Assembly: GCA_026713105.1 (NCBI GenBank)
Contig: JAPOPC010000015.1
Span: forward strand, 1-63,311
Direction of reading: 5' to 3'
Length of the DNA stretch: 63,311 nucleotides
Source: Acidimicrobiaceae bacterium
GTDB taxonomy: Bacteria > Actinomycetota > Acidimicrobiia > Acidimicrobiales > Poriferisodalaceae
Part shown: positions 8,953 through 17,250 of the stretch, piece by piece
Position numbering within the stretch: the first letter of the stretch is position 1
How the letters are laid out: each line of letters opens with the position of its first letter
Notes under the pieces: generated by a model
Told to the model about the DNA's origin: nothing
Databases searched by the model: none
Seen by the model: only the letters and a program-made list of their open reading frames with translations
Position numbers and translations under genes: made by a program

Positions 8953-10104
8953 ATGATGCAATTCACTGACGAGCAAGACCAGTTCCGGGCAGTCGTTCGC
9001 GACTTTGCTGACGCGGAGATTGCACCGCACGCAGCCAATTGGGACCTAGCGCACACCTTCCCCACCGACACTGTGCGAGCCATGGGCGAACTCGGGCTGT
9101 TCGGGCTCATCTTCCCCGAGGAATACGGGGGTGCCAGAGCGGACTTCACCACACTCTGCATTGCCATCGAGGAGATCGGGCGAGCCGATCAATCGCTGGG
9201 CATCACGCTCGAGGCTGGCGTCTGCTTGGGAGCGAAACCGATCTTCGAGTTCGGATCGGACGCACAGAAGGCCGAGTACCTGCCTGACCTCGTCGGCGGC
9301 CGGACGCTCGCTGGCTTTGGACTTACTGAACCCGACGCCGGCTCAGACGCCGGAGCGACCAAGACACGCGCCGTGCTCGACACGTCGAGTGCGCAGCCCC
9401 ACTGGGTGATCGACGGATCCAAGTGTTTCATCACCAATTCCGGCACCGAGATCACCAGCCTCGTCACAGTGACCGCTCGGACTGCTGATGGCATCTCAAC
9501 CTTCATCGTGCCCGCGGGAACTGCTGGCTTCATCGTGGAGCCGGCGTACCACAAGATGGGTTGGCACGCATCAGACACCCATGGGCTGCTGTTTGATGGA
9601 TGTCGAGTGCCCGAATCCAACCTCCTCGGAGCGCCCGGGCGAGGGTTTCAGCAGTTCCTGGCGACCCTCGACGATGGGAGGATCGCCATCGCGGCACTCG
9701 CAGTGGGACTGATCCAAGCCTGTCTCGAAGAATGCACGGCGTATGCGAACCAACGGACCGCGTTTGGCAGGCCGATCGGAGCCAATCAAGGAATCGCATT
9801 CAAGTGCGCCGACATGGCGGTAGCCGCGGAGACCGCACGCCAAGTGACGTATGCGGCAGCGGCACGCAAGGACGCTGGACTGCCGTTCAAGAAGGAAGCA
9901 GCCATCGCCAAGCTCTACGCGACCGAGGCAGCTGTGGCGGCGACGCGCGAAGCAACTCAGGTCTTCGGCGGGTACGGATTCATGGACGAGACTCCGGTGG
10001 CGCGGTTCTATCGCGACGCGAAGATCCTGGAAATTGGCGAAGGCACCAGCGAGATTCAGCGAATCGTCATCTCGCGCGAACTCGGGCTTGGACAGCCGGG
10101 TTAG
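8953..10104 (+). CDS. Acyl-CoA dehydrogenase
   Basis: FAD-dependent alpha,beta-dehydrogenation of an acyl-CoA. 383 residues, typical for the family: an N-terminal helical domain, the FAD-contacting GFGLTEPDAGSDAGATKTRA, the ITNSG loop of the middle domain and a C-terminal domain containing QVFGGYGFMDE. The region ILEIGEGTSEIQR, where many members carry the active-site base, is present. It starts at the first of two ATGs with GGAG about 9 nt upstream, 37 nt after the importer. It could process the acyl product of the amidase after CoA activation, but no acyl-CoA ligase lies next to it, so that link is inference. Confidence 0.92.
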   Translation: MMQFTDEQDQFRAVVRDFADAEIAPHAANWDLAHTFPTDTVRAMGELGLFGLIFPEEYGGARADFTTLCIAIEEIGRADQSLGITLEAGVCLGAKPIFEFGSDAQKAEYLPDLVGGRTLAGFGLTEPDAGSDAGATKTRAVLDTSSAQPHWVIDGSKCFITNSGTEITSLVTVTARTADGISTFIVPAGTAGFIVEPAYHKMGWHASDTHGLLFDGCRVPESNLLGAPGRGFQQFLATLDDGRIAIAALAVGLIQACLEECTAYANQRTAFGRPIGANQGIAFKCADMAVAAETARQVTYAAAARKDAGLPFKKEAAIAKLYATEAAVAATREATQVFGGYGFMDETPVARFYRDAKILEIGEGTSEIQRIVISRELGLGQPG

Positions 10105-10227
10105 CTGGCGAGCAGACGTCCGCAGGACAAATCCGAAGGCGCTTCGCCGCACACGCACGCAGCTCGACGAGACAGCTGAGAGACGTGCGGCTGGTCCGTG
10201 TCACACCGTCTTCGTACGGTTGTTCTC

Positions 10228-11676
10228 ATGTTGAGAGACGGCGAGAGCGGGGCCAGGCGGGCTGATGAGGCTGAAGGCGCGCCGGGTGACGATCGTGCTG
10301 CCGGCGGGCTCGACCAATTTCATCAACCCAGCGGAATCGGCCAGTCCCACCGACTTACCCAGCTCGACGACGCAGAATCGTTGTCGCTGCGCCGGCTGAA
10401 CGCTGCGGCGCTCGCTGGACTCGGGCGCGACGAGCTGACCGGCGTGTTGGGTGACATCGAGCGGGTGGCGAACTGCTTGGCGGGCTACCGGGCCGAGGTG
10501 CTGGGCGCGCTGGACGTGCTGAACGAGTCGGGTACGGCGCCAGATGCCACGCCCCATCTGTCATTGCGCGACGCCGCGGGAGTGTCCGAGCGTGACGCCC
10601 GCCGGATGGTTCGTGCCGCGCAGAAGGCCCGCGAGCACCACACCGTGCTGGAGGCGCTGTCAGAGGGCGACATCACTCCCGCTCAGGCCGAAGCGCTGGG
10701 CGACGCACGTGTACCCGACCCAGTGCGTGCCGAGTTGGTGGCAGCCGCGGCCGGCGAAAACACCGACCAGACACGCCGACGTGTGCGGCGAGCGGAGGCC
10801 GAGCACTCTGTCGAGACGCCGATGGAGCGTTTCGAGCGGCAGCGGCAGGCTCGTGGTGCGGGGTGGCGGCGTGACCACGAGGGGATGCTGCGGCTGTGGG
10901 CCGAGCTGGATCCCGAGACCGGCGCCCATGTCGAGGCCCATCTCGAAATGCTGCGCCGCGAATTCTGGAACGACGACAAGCAGGTGCGCAACGAGCGGCG
11001 CACACCTGCCCAGCGCGACGCCGACGTGCTGGCCTATGTGCTCGCGGGCATCACCCACACCGACGCCGACGCGGCCGCGGTCGACCGGCTGCTCGCACGC
11101 GCCCGCCGCAATGGCCAAGCCGGAGTCGACATACCCGATGCTGACGACGTTGCGTGCAACGAGCCCCGATGCGGCTGGGACCCTGCGCGGCGGCTGCCGC
11201 CGGCGCAGATCAGCGTGCTCATCGGCCTCGAGGCGCTGCGCGGCCAGACCGACGAGATCGGCCTGACCGATGCCGGCACCGAGCTGCCGCCCGAATTCGT
11301 TCGGCGCCTGGCCTGCGACTCGGAGGTCATCCCCATCATCCTCGGAGGCCCAGGCGGGTCAGCCGACGCCGGCCGGGCTCGCCGAACCGTGCCGAAACGG
11401 TTGCGCAGACTGCTCATCGCACGCGACAGACACTGCAGGTGGCCCGGCTGCGGGGAGCCGCCGTCCCGCTGCGACGCACACCACATCATCCACTGGCTCG
11501 ACGGCGGACCGACCGATCTCGACAACCTGGTGCTGTTGTGCCACCGGCACCATCACCACCTCCATCAGCACGGCCTCAAGATGGTCCCTCAACCCGATGG
11601 CACCTGGGCCACAGCCCAGGAACCAGATCCCAAACCCACGCCACAACGAACCGCCCGACAGCCCCGTGGCCCTTGA
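10228..11676 (+). CDS. 13E12-type DUF222/HNH endonuclease domain protein
   Basis: N-terminal DUF222 region (LNAAALAGLGRDELTGVL onward, with AAGVSERDARRMVRAAQKA) and a C-terminal HNH motif: RDRHCRWPGCGEPP, DAHHIIHWLDGG, DNLVLLCHRHHHHLHQHG. This is the actinobacterial 13E12 repeat family, multicopy in many genomes and of unknown role, thought to be mobile or nuclease-related. ATG 10228 is preceded by TACGGT at 10215-10220 with a 7-nt gap and no ribosome site, which suggests a leaderless transcript. GTG 10198 is an alternative. 482 residues. A Pro/Thr-rich tail follows the HNH domain. Confidence 0.88.
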   Translation: MLRDGESGARRADEAEGAPGDDRAAGGLDQFHQPSGIGQSHRLTQLDDAESLSLRRLNAAALAGLGRDELTGVLGDIERVANCLAGYRAEVLGALDVLNESGTAPDATPHLSLRDAAGVSERDARRMVRAAQKAREHHTVLEALSEGDITPAQAEALGDARVPDPVRAELVAAAAGENTDQTRRRVRRAEAEHSVETPMERFERQRQARGAGWRRDHEGMLRLWAELDPETGAHVEAHLEMLRREFWNDDKQVRNERRTPAQRDADVLAYVLAGITHTDADAAAVDRLLARARRNGQAGVDIPDADDVACNEPRCGWDPARRLPPAQISVLIGLEALRGQTDEIGLTDAGTELPPEFVRRLACDSEVIPIILGGPGGSADAGRARRTVPKRLRRLLIARDRHCRWPGCGEPPSRCDAHHIIHWLDGGPTDLDNLVLLCHRHHHHLHQHGLKMVPQPDGTWATAQEPDPKPTPQRTARQPRGP

Positions 11677-11711
11677 CAACATCAGGGCTGCTCGGCCCCG
11701 CGGAGCGTTCC

Positions 11712-11792
11712 CCAGGGTCGGACGGACACGCCTCCAACCCTGGACGACCAGCAAGGCCCGGCGGGACAAGACCCCGCTCAGTCCTGCCGGGC
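11712..11792 (+). terminator. Two consecutive hairpins after the HNH gene
   Basis: The first pairs 11712-11718 with 11737-11743 (7 bp). The second pairs 11756-11767 with 11781-11792 (12 bp with one G-T wobble, 13-nt loop). They lie in the 214-bp gap before the tRNA gene. No T-run follows, so termination strength is uncertain. Nothing else is seen in the gap. Confidence 0.4.
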
Positions 11793-11890
11793 AGAGCGAA
11801 TCGCTCAGCTCGAGCGCGGTGGCGCGCGGATGGCGGCGACGAACGGGGCAGACTTCGAGCGGCAATCCCGTCGGGATATTCGCCGGATTT

Positions 11891-11963
11891 GCCCTCGTAG
11901 CTCAGGGGATAGAGCGTCGGTTTCCTAAACCGTGCGTCGCAGGTTCGAATCCTGCCGAGGGCG
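11891..11963 (+). tRNA. tRNA-Arg (anticodon CCT)
   Basis: Full cloverleaf: a perfect 7-bp acceptor (GCCCTCG with CGAGGGC), D-stem GCTC/GAGC, anticodon loop TTCCTAA giving CCT for AGG codons, a 5-nt variable loop, T-stem GCAGG/CCTGC with TTCGAAT, and discriminator G. The base pair at 27-43 is a T-T mismatch. CCA is not encoded. AGG should be a rare codon in DNA this GC-rich. Confidence 0.97.
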
Positions 11964-12059
11964 CTGATTGGGCGGGCACGACATCAGCAGGCACGCTTGG
12001 CAGCAGCGGCAGCATCGCCGATTGCAGCAAGATGGCTCGCTGGAAGACGGGAGTGCCCC

Positions 12060-13097
12060 ATGCACGTCAGCGCGACATTGCCTCAGCACAACCTGCGAGC
12101 CGTGCCCGACGAGGTGCGGCGGATCGAGGCCGACGGCTACGACTGCGTCGTCACGATGGAGAACCGGCATGAGCCGTTCATCCCCCTCGGCATCGCAGCG
12201 GTGCACAGCGAGCGGGTGAAGCTCGCCACCAGCGTGGCGATCAGCTTCCCTCGCAGTCCGATGGTGACCGCGTCGACGGCGTGGGACCTGCAAGCGGCTT
12301 CGAACGGGCGCTTCGTGCTGGGCATCGGCAGCCAGGTCAAGGGCCACAACGAGCGGCGGTTCAGCGTGCCGTGGTCGGCGCCGGCGCCCCGCATGGCCGA
12401 GTACGTGCAGGCGATCCGGGCCATCTGGCACACCTGGTCCACCGGCGAGCAGCTCAGCTACGAGGGTGAGCACTACCGCTTCTCGCTGATGACGCCGAAC
12501 TTCACGCCCGAGCCGATTGACTCAACGCCGCCGATCATGATCGCTGCGGTCGGCCCGGCCATGCTGCGAGTGGCCGGGCAGTACTGCGACGGGGTACGCC
12601 TGCACGGCTTTTGCACGCCGGACTACCTGCGGGAACATGTGATGCCCCAGCTGCAGGCCGGGCTCGACCGGGCCGGGCGCGACCGCAGCGACTTCTGGGT
12701 GACCGGCGGCGGGTTCATCTGCACCGGCCCCGACGACGAGACCGTGGAGCGCATGGTCGAGTGGGTCCGCTACCGGATCGGCTTCTACGGCAGCACCCGG
12801 GCGTACTGGCCCGTGCTTGAACAGCATGATCTCGGGGACCTCGGCGAGAAGCTCAACCACCTGTCTCGCAACGACGGCTGGGGCCAGATGGCCGCTTGCG
12901 TCGACGACGACGTGGTGCGGCTCTTTGCTGCGGTGGGTCGCCATGACCAGATTGCCGGCGCCATTGCCGAGCACTTCGACGGGCTGGTCGACGAGGTGAA
13001 TGCCAGCGTCTCCATGGACATCGGCGCCGACCTGCCGCCGGATGTGATCGGGGACATCGGTGCCATTGCGACCGACGGCGGCCGTAGCTACATATAG
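12060..13097 (+). CDS. LLM-class F420-dependent oxidoreductase
   Basis: Luciferase-like TIM-barrel enzyme of 345 residues that would use coenzyme F420. Recognisable stretches are LPQHNLRAVPDEVRRIEADG, SVAISFPRSPMVTASTAWDL and RFVLGIGSQVKGHNERRF, the last forming the cofactor phosphate-binding area, and PIMIAAVGPAML. It most resembles the TIGR03617 subgroup common in mycobacteria and Acidimicrobiia, whose substrates are unknown. ATG 12060 is chosen because GGGAG lies just upstream; the frame is open 63 nt further up, but that part is alanine-rich and follows directly on the tRNA. The last 10 bases overlap the small gene on the other strand. Confidence 0.88.
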   Translation: MHVSATLPQHNLRAVPDEVRRIEADGYDCVVTMENRHEPFIPLGIAAVHSERVKLATSVAISFPRSPMVTASTAWDLQAASNGRFVLGIGSQVKGHNERRFSVPWSAPAPRMAEYVQAIRAIWHTWSTGEQLSYEGEHYRFSLMTPNFTPEPIDSTPPIMIAAVGPAMLRVAGQYCDGVRLHGFCTPDYLREHVMPQLQAGLDRAGRDRSDFWVTGGGFICTGPDDETVERMVEWVRYRIGFYGSTRAYWPVLEQHDLGDLGEKLNHLSRNDGWGQMAACVDDDVVRLFAAVGRHDQIAGAIAEHFDGLVDEVNASVSMDIGADLPPDVIGDIGAIATDGGRSYI

Positions 13098-13180
13098 GAA
13101 ATGATGACGATTGCCCAGAAGAGCGATGAGGCAATCAGTATGTAGAGCGGGATGCGCCAGTTGGGTTGATTGCGAGGCAT
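13088..13180 (-). CDS. Small single-span membrane peptide (30 residues)
   Basis: Reads MPRNQPNWRIPL then YILIASSLFWAIVIISYM and a TAG stop. A short polar N-terminus with two Arg and an Asn/Trp/Pro cluster leads into one uninterrupted hydrophobic helix of about 20 residues ending at the C-terminus, typical of bacterial small membrane proteins with the N-terminus inside. It overlaps the convergent oxidoreductase gene by 10 bp. Purines are present upstream of ATG 13180 (GGGCTGAAACCG), but no strong ribosome site. The family is not recognised. The composition is unlike random GC-rich translation, which supports a real gene. Confidence 0.5.
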   Translation of the reverse strand: MPRNQPNWRIPLYILIASSLFWAIVIISYM

Positions 13181-13287
13181 CGGTTTCAGCCCTAGAGCCC
13201 TGAGCAGCGGTTTGAGGATTCCCGACCTGTGCTACTCGGCCTGTTCAACGTCAGACTAGCCACAGCACTTGTTGAGAAGGAGCAGCG

Positions 13288-13647
13288 ATGACAGACGCAT
13301 CAGAAGCAATCGTGGAAGTCCGCGACTACACGATCGAGCCCGAGTGGTTCGACGCCTACCGGCAGTGGGCCACCGACCATGCGGCACCGTGGCTGCGGGC
13401 CAACCTCGACGTCATCGATTTCTGGGTCGACGACGGGCATGAGCCCGAGGTTGCGGGGTCAGACCCGCAGGTGTCCCCCCACGGCCAGCCCAACGTGTGC
13501 TGGATCATCCGCTGGGACAGCCGGGAAGCCCGCGAGGAGGGCTTCCGCTCGAAGCTCGGCGGCGCCGAGTGGCAGGAGATCTGGGCAATGCACCCGAACC
13601 CGAACGCCTACCTGCACCTCAACGTGCGCTTCATGACGGCCGCCTGA
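13288..13647 (+). CDS. NIPSNAP-like protein
   Basis: 119 residues with the pattern of NIPSNAP-type dimeric alpha/beta-barrel proteins: VEVRDYTIEPEWFDAYRQW at the start, a central VCWIIRWDSREAREEGF and WQEIWAMHPNPNAYL at the end. AAGGAG lies about 6 nt before ATG 13288. Family members are small, often enzyme-associated proteins without an agreed reaction. It stands alone between a convergent catabolic cluster and the F420 oxidoreductase, and may belong to the same catabolic neighbourhood. Confidence 0.7.
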   Translation: MTDASEAIVEVRDYTIEPEWFDAYRQWATDHAAPWLRANLDVIDFWVDDGHEPEVAGSDPQVSPHGQPNVCWIIRWDSREAREEGFRSKLGGAEWQEIWAMHPNPNAYLHLNVRFMTAA

Positions 13648-13695
13648 GCCCAGAAGCAACCGATCCCAGCAATCCGAGAACTTGGGCGGCCTGAG

Positions 13696-13756
13696 CTCGC
13701 AAGAGACTGGGCCACTGCCTGCAACGGCCCGCACTCGCGAGAGACGGGGCCGCTGC
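13696..13756. repeat. Imperfect 23-bp direct repeat between convergent genes
   Basis: 13696-13718 and 13734-13756 are 23-mers of the form CTCGCRAGAGACKGGGCCRCTGC that differ at three positions, 38 bp apart. They lie between the NIPSNAP-like gene and the amidohydrolase, which converge here. No clear hairpin or T-run. Function unknown. Confidence 0.45.
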
Positions 13757-13771
13757 TTTCGGCGGCGTGAT

Positions 13772-14953
13772 CTAGAAGTCCCGCAGGACTGACGAGCGCG
13801 CCACGGTGATCGGACGTGTCGTGGGTGGCGTGTTGCGGCTGCGGCCCACGAATCGGGGCACGCCGTCGGTGATCACGGCGCCGATGGCAGCCATGTCGCC
13901 GTTCTTCATGGCGTCCAGTGCGGTGTCCTTGGTGCCGCCGAGCGGGGCGTCGATCACGATCAGGTCGGCGTCACGGCCCGGCGCCACAAGACCATTGTTG
14001 AGGCCGAAGACTCGGGCCACGTTGCCGGTGGCGGCGCCGATCAGATCAACGACGTCGAGGTCGCTGACCGCTGCCATGTGGATGATCGTGTAGAGCATCC
14101 CGAGCGGCATGATCCCGCTGCCGGTGGGCGTGTCGGTGCCGATGAGCAGCCTGTCGAAGGCGTCGTGGCGGTGGGCGGCCTCGGCGGCGAGGATGCCGGT
14201 GCGCAGGTTGCCCGCAGCGCACACCTGCATGCCCATCTGCGTCTCACCGGCAATGACGTCGTAGTAGCGGTCTTCAATCGCGACCGGCCCGCCGTTGATG
14301 TGGAACGAGATGTCGGGATCGATGTCCAGCACGTCCTCGCCGGTCACCGGGAACGTGCCGGGAATCGAGCAGCCTCCCGTGTGCAGGGTGGTGACGAGCC
14401 CGGCTGCCTTGGCCATGGCGACGAGCTCGACGTAGTCCTTGGCGCTCTCGACGGCACCGAAGCCGGCCTTGGTCAGCCAGACGCCGTCGGCCCGCACGGC
14501 GGCGAAGTCCTCGGGCGTCAGTCCGGGCTCGAGCAGCAGCGAACCGGCGTGCACCCGCATGCCGCCGGGCCGGTAGTTCTCGTAGCACTTGTGGGCCGCG
14601 ACCGCGAGCGCCTTCACCCCCGCGACGTCGGTCGGCCGACCGGGAATGTGCACCTCGCCCGCCGACAGCACGGTGGTGGTGCCGCCGTGGACGTAGCTCT
14701 CGAGATAACCGACGGTGTTCTGCCGCGGCGTGAAGTCACCGAACGCCAGGTGCACATGCGAATCGATCAGCCCGGGTGCCACCGTGGCCCCGCCCGCATC
14801 GATCACCACGTCGCAACTGTCGAGATCAACGCCGCCAGCAGCGCCGACGGACTCGATCAGCCCAGCGTCGGTCACCAACGTGTCGGCATCGATGAACGGA
14901 TCGCGCCAGTCTCCTGACAGAACCACGCCGAGGTTGGTGATCGCCGTCCTCAT
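13772..14953 (-). CDS. Metal-dependent amidohydrolase, enamidase-like
   Basis: Amidohydrolase-superfamily enzyme of 393 residues with a beta-sandwich N-terminus, metal motif GLIDSHVHLAFG after APG, a second His region (TLHTGGCSI) and the conserved Asp in IGTDTPTGSGIMPLGM. The latter resembles enamidase of nicotinate fermentation and related imidazolonepropionase-like enzymes. ATG 14953 (MRTAITN) is chosen because AGGGGT lies about 7 nt upstream. It is the last gene of a minus-strand cluster with an AA_synth protein and an HpaB-type monooxygenase, so it probably opens a ring or amide formed in that pathway. The substrate is unknown. Confidence 0.82.
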   Translation of the reverse strand: MRTAITNLGVVLSGDWRDPFIDADTLVTDAGLIESVGAAGGVDLDSCDVVIDAGGATVAPGLIDSHVHLAFGDFTPRQNTVGYLESYVHGGTTTVLSAGEVHIPGRPTDVAGVKALAVAAHKCYENYRPGGMRVHAGSLLLEPGLTPEDFAAVRADGVWLTKAGFGAVESAKDYVELVAMAKAAGLVTTLHTGGCSIPGTFPVTGEDVLDIDPDISFHINGGPVAIEDRYYDVIAGETQMGMQVCAAGNLRTGILAAEAAHRHDAFDRLLIGTDTPTGSGIMPLGMLYTIIHMAAVSDLDVVDLIGAATGNVARVFGLNNGLVAPGRDADLIVIDAPLGGTKDTALDAMKNGDMAAIGAVITDGVPRFVGRSRNTPPTTRPITVARSSVLRDF

Positions 14954-14957
14954 CGGA

Positions 14958-15070
14958 TCAACCCCTGCTCGATGCCCCATCGGCGCCAAGGCCGCGACCC
15001 CGGTGGTCGGGGCGCCCCCGGTTCGCGAAACAGCGAAGCGCTGCGATTCCAGCCGAGGACGTCGCCGCCT
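14958..15070 (-). pseudogene. C-terminal remnant of a second AA_synth gene
   Basis: The gap between the AA_synth gene and the amidohydrolase encodes CFANRGRPDHRG in one frame, closely matching CFANRGRPHHRVGG near the C-terminus of the intact neighbour. At the DNA level 14995-15034 is an imperfect copy of 15140-15178. The frame ends in TGA at 14958-14960, and only about 30 codons are alignable. It looks like the end of a decayed tandem duplicate. Confidence 0.5.
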
Positions 15071-15092
15071 CTGTGGGCCGTTGTGCTTCGCA

Positions 15093-15665
15093 TCAGGTCA
15101 GCCCGTCCTCGCCCACGGCGTCGTCGATGCTGAGCCCGCCGACCCGATGGTGCGGGCGGCCCCGGTTGGCGAAACAGCAGATCACCGCAATCTCGTCTGC
15201 CAGCGGCGCGTCGTGCAACGTGATGCTCATGGCGTCGTAGTGCGAGCGCACATACAACGCATCCTTGTACGCAAGCGGGATGTCAATGGACGCGCCGGGC
15301 TGCGCCCGCTTCGTCGCGGAGGAGATCCACGCGGATCCGCCACCCGCTGCCTCGCGCAGCACGTTGCCGTACGGCGTCGTCAGCAGCGCCACGCCGTGCT
15401 CCTGCTCACCGTCGAGCCCGACGATGGCCGCCTTGCCGTAACTCTCGATCGAATACGGCTTCATCTGCTCCACCGCCAGCCCAGCAATCTCGTTGCCCAG
15501 CTCGATGCTCGCCTCGTAGTACGGCGACAGGTCGTCGACATGCCGTCCGGCGAACTCGTTGCGGACCACCGCCACCACGGCCACCTTGCGCAGCACCGGC
15601 TCGACGACCGCGCCGGCCTCGCTGCGGGTGTCCTCCACAAACGTCACCATCTTGCGGATTTCCAT
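15093..15665 (-). CDS. AA_synth family protein (PF06684)
   Basis: 190 residues resembling the small family labelled 'amino acid synthesis protein', with conserved stretches KAAIVGLDGEQEHGVALL, TPYGNVLREAAGGGSAWI and SHYDAMSITLHDAPLADEI. No reaction is firmly assigned to the family. The start overlaps the stop of the HpaB-type gene (TGATG, ATG 15665), so the two are translationally coupled; GTG 15668 is a possible alternative. The coupling to a flavin monooxygenase and a downstream amidohydrolase suggests a catabolic rather than a biosynthetic role here. Confidence 0.8.
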   Translation of the reverse strand: MEIRKMVTFVEDTRSEAGAVVEPVLRKVAVVAVVRNEFAGRHVDDLSPYYEASIELGNEIAGLAVEQMKPYSIESYGKAAIVGLDGEQEHGVALLTTPYGNVLREAAGGGSAWISSATKRAQPGASIDIPLAYKDALYVRSHYDAMSITLHDAPLADEIAVICCFANRGRPHHRVGGLSIDDAVGEDGLT

Positions 15666-17224
15666 CACGCTTCTCCCTCGCCGCCGTCGCGACCGGCGCT
15701 GTGTCGACCGGCCCCATGCAGGCCGTCACCGTCCCCGCCAGCGCTGTGCCGCCCGGCCCCAACCCACTCAGCGTCGTTGCCCTCGAGCATCGCGTCCAGC
15801 AGCCGCTCGGCGCCGGCCCAGTCGTAGGTGCGGAAGCTGTGACCCCGGGTCACGTGCTGCGCGCCGGCATAGAACATTTCGTACTGGGTGTGGCGGCTCG
15901 CAAACTCCGAGCCGATCGCGTCCCACGTCAGCTTCAGGAACTTCATCCGCTCATAGGCCCCCTCGCCCTCACGGGCCGACACCAGCGTGCTGTCGAGCAC
16001 AGCCGCGACTTCGGGATGAGCCAGATCGGCCTCAGACGACGGCAGCATGATCAGCCCGCCACCGGCCAGCTCACGGATCTCGGTGACGATCTGCGGGTAC
16101 AGAGCCTGGGTTGTTACTTGAGCCGAGTACAGCAGGTGCCGGTTCGGCACGAAGTACTCGCCGACATGAAACCCGCTCGCCTCCATGCCGAACAGCAGAC
16201 CTTCGATCGCCGCCACTCGGGCAGCCAGCTCGCCCAGCTTCGCCTGCACTGCCGGCATGTTCACGGTGCCGATCATCTCGGTGAGCCGCCGGGCCACCGC
16301 CAGCAGGAACCGCAGCTTGACCACCAGGCGCACCTGGGCTTGATAGTTCTGGTACACGTGCCCGGGCGTCTCGTGGAACTGGCGCCGGCACATGTCGACG
16401 TCGCGGTACACGAACACCCGCTCCCACGGCACCACCACATCGTCGAAATAGATGATGGCGTCGTTCTCGTCGAACCGGTGTGACAGCGGGTTGTCGAACG
16501 GGCTCACCGCATGGTGCTCGAAGCTCTTGCGGGACACGATCTTCACACCGGGCGCATCGAGCGGCAACGCGAACGAGATCGCCAGATCCTCCTCACCAGG
16601 CTGCAGCGGCTGCAGGTTTGCGACGAACACCTCCTGCGCCATGATCGAGCTGGTCCCCAGCATCTTCGCCCCGCGCACCACCGGCCCATCAGGCCCCTCA
16701 TCGACGATGTGCGCCGTCATGTGAGGATTCGACTGATCGCCCCACGCCTTGGACCGGTCCGCCTGAGGGTTGATGATCACGTAGGTAAGAAAGACGTCGT
16801 TGGCCCGAGCCCACTCGTAGTAGTCCCAGTAGGCCGACGCATACGAAGCGCCGTGCGCCTCGAACAAATCAAGACGCATCAACTGCCCCGACACAGCACA
16901 CGCCAGATGATCAGGCGAGCGGCCCATAAACCCGGCATGCAGCTCCGCCCAAGCCGTCATAGCCAAGCGCTTGGCCACCAATTCCTCATAGCTGGTGGGC
17001 ATCTGCCAAGCCAAATTGGCCCGCCGCCCCCCACCGACATCGAACGTCATCAGCTCCGGGTTGGCGGCTTGAAAGTCGTACAGCGAGGCGAACGCCCGGC
17101 AGCTCTCAGCAAAAGCCGGATGCCCAGCAACCCGCGAGATCAGCTCGCCATCGAGAAACACCGCCCGGTCGGTGTCCAGAGCAGCCAGATGCGCCCGCCC
17201 GTCCTTCACCGCACCAGCCGACAT
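15665..17224 (-). CDS. 4-hydroxyphenylacetate 3-hydroxylase family (HpaB-type) monooxygenase
   Basis: Oxygenase component of an FADH2-dependent two-component monooxygenase, 519 residues. It has the acyl-CoA-dehydrogenase-like fold of HpaB: an N-terminal domain with RVAGHPAFAESCRAFASLYD, a flavin-binding middle with TYVIINPQADRSKAWGDQ and HIVDEGPDGPVVRGAKMLGT, and a helical C-terminal domain. No reductase gene is adjacent, so reduced flavin must come from elsewhere. The C-terminus carries an unusual Gly/Arg/His-rich tail in which GAGRHSAG occurs twice, beyond the normal family end. It heads the cluster with AA_synth and the amidohydrolase. The true substrate is unknown. Confidence 0.85.
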   Translation of the reverse strand: MSAGAVKDGRAHLAALDTDRAVFLDGELISRVAGHPAFAESCRAFASLYDFQAANPELMTFDVGGGRRANLAWQMPTSYEELVAKRLAMTAWAELHAGFMGRSPDHLACAVSGQLMRLDLFEAHGASYASAYWDYYEWARANDVFLTYVIINPQADRSKAWGDQSNPHMTAHIVDEGPDGPVVRGAKMLGTSSIMAQEVFVANLQPLQPGEEDLAISFALPLDAPGVKIVSRKSFEHHAVSPFDNPLSHRFDENDAIIYFDDVVVPWERVFVYRDVDMCRRQFHETPGHVYQNYQAQVRLVVKLRFLLAVARRLTEMIGTVNMPAVQAKLGELAARVAAIEGLLFGMEASGFHVGEYFVPNRHLLYSAQVTTQALYPQIVTEIRELAGGGLIMLPSSEADLAHPEVAAVLDSTLVSAREGEGAYERMKFLKLTWDAIGSEFASRHTQYEMFYAGAQHVTRGHSFRTYDWAGAERLLDAMLEGNDAEWVGAGRHSAGGDGDGLHGAGRHSAGRDGGEGEA

Positions 17225-17250
17225 GCCAAGACACTAAGGACTCGAACCAA

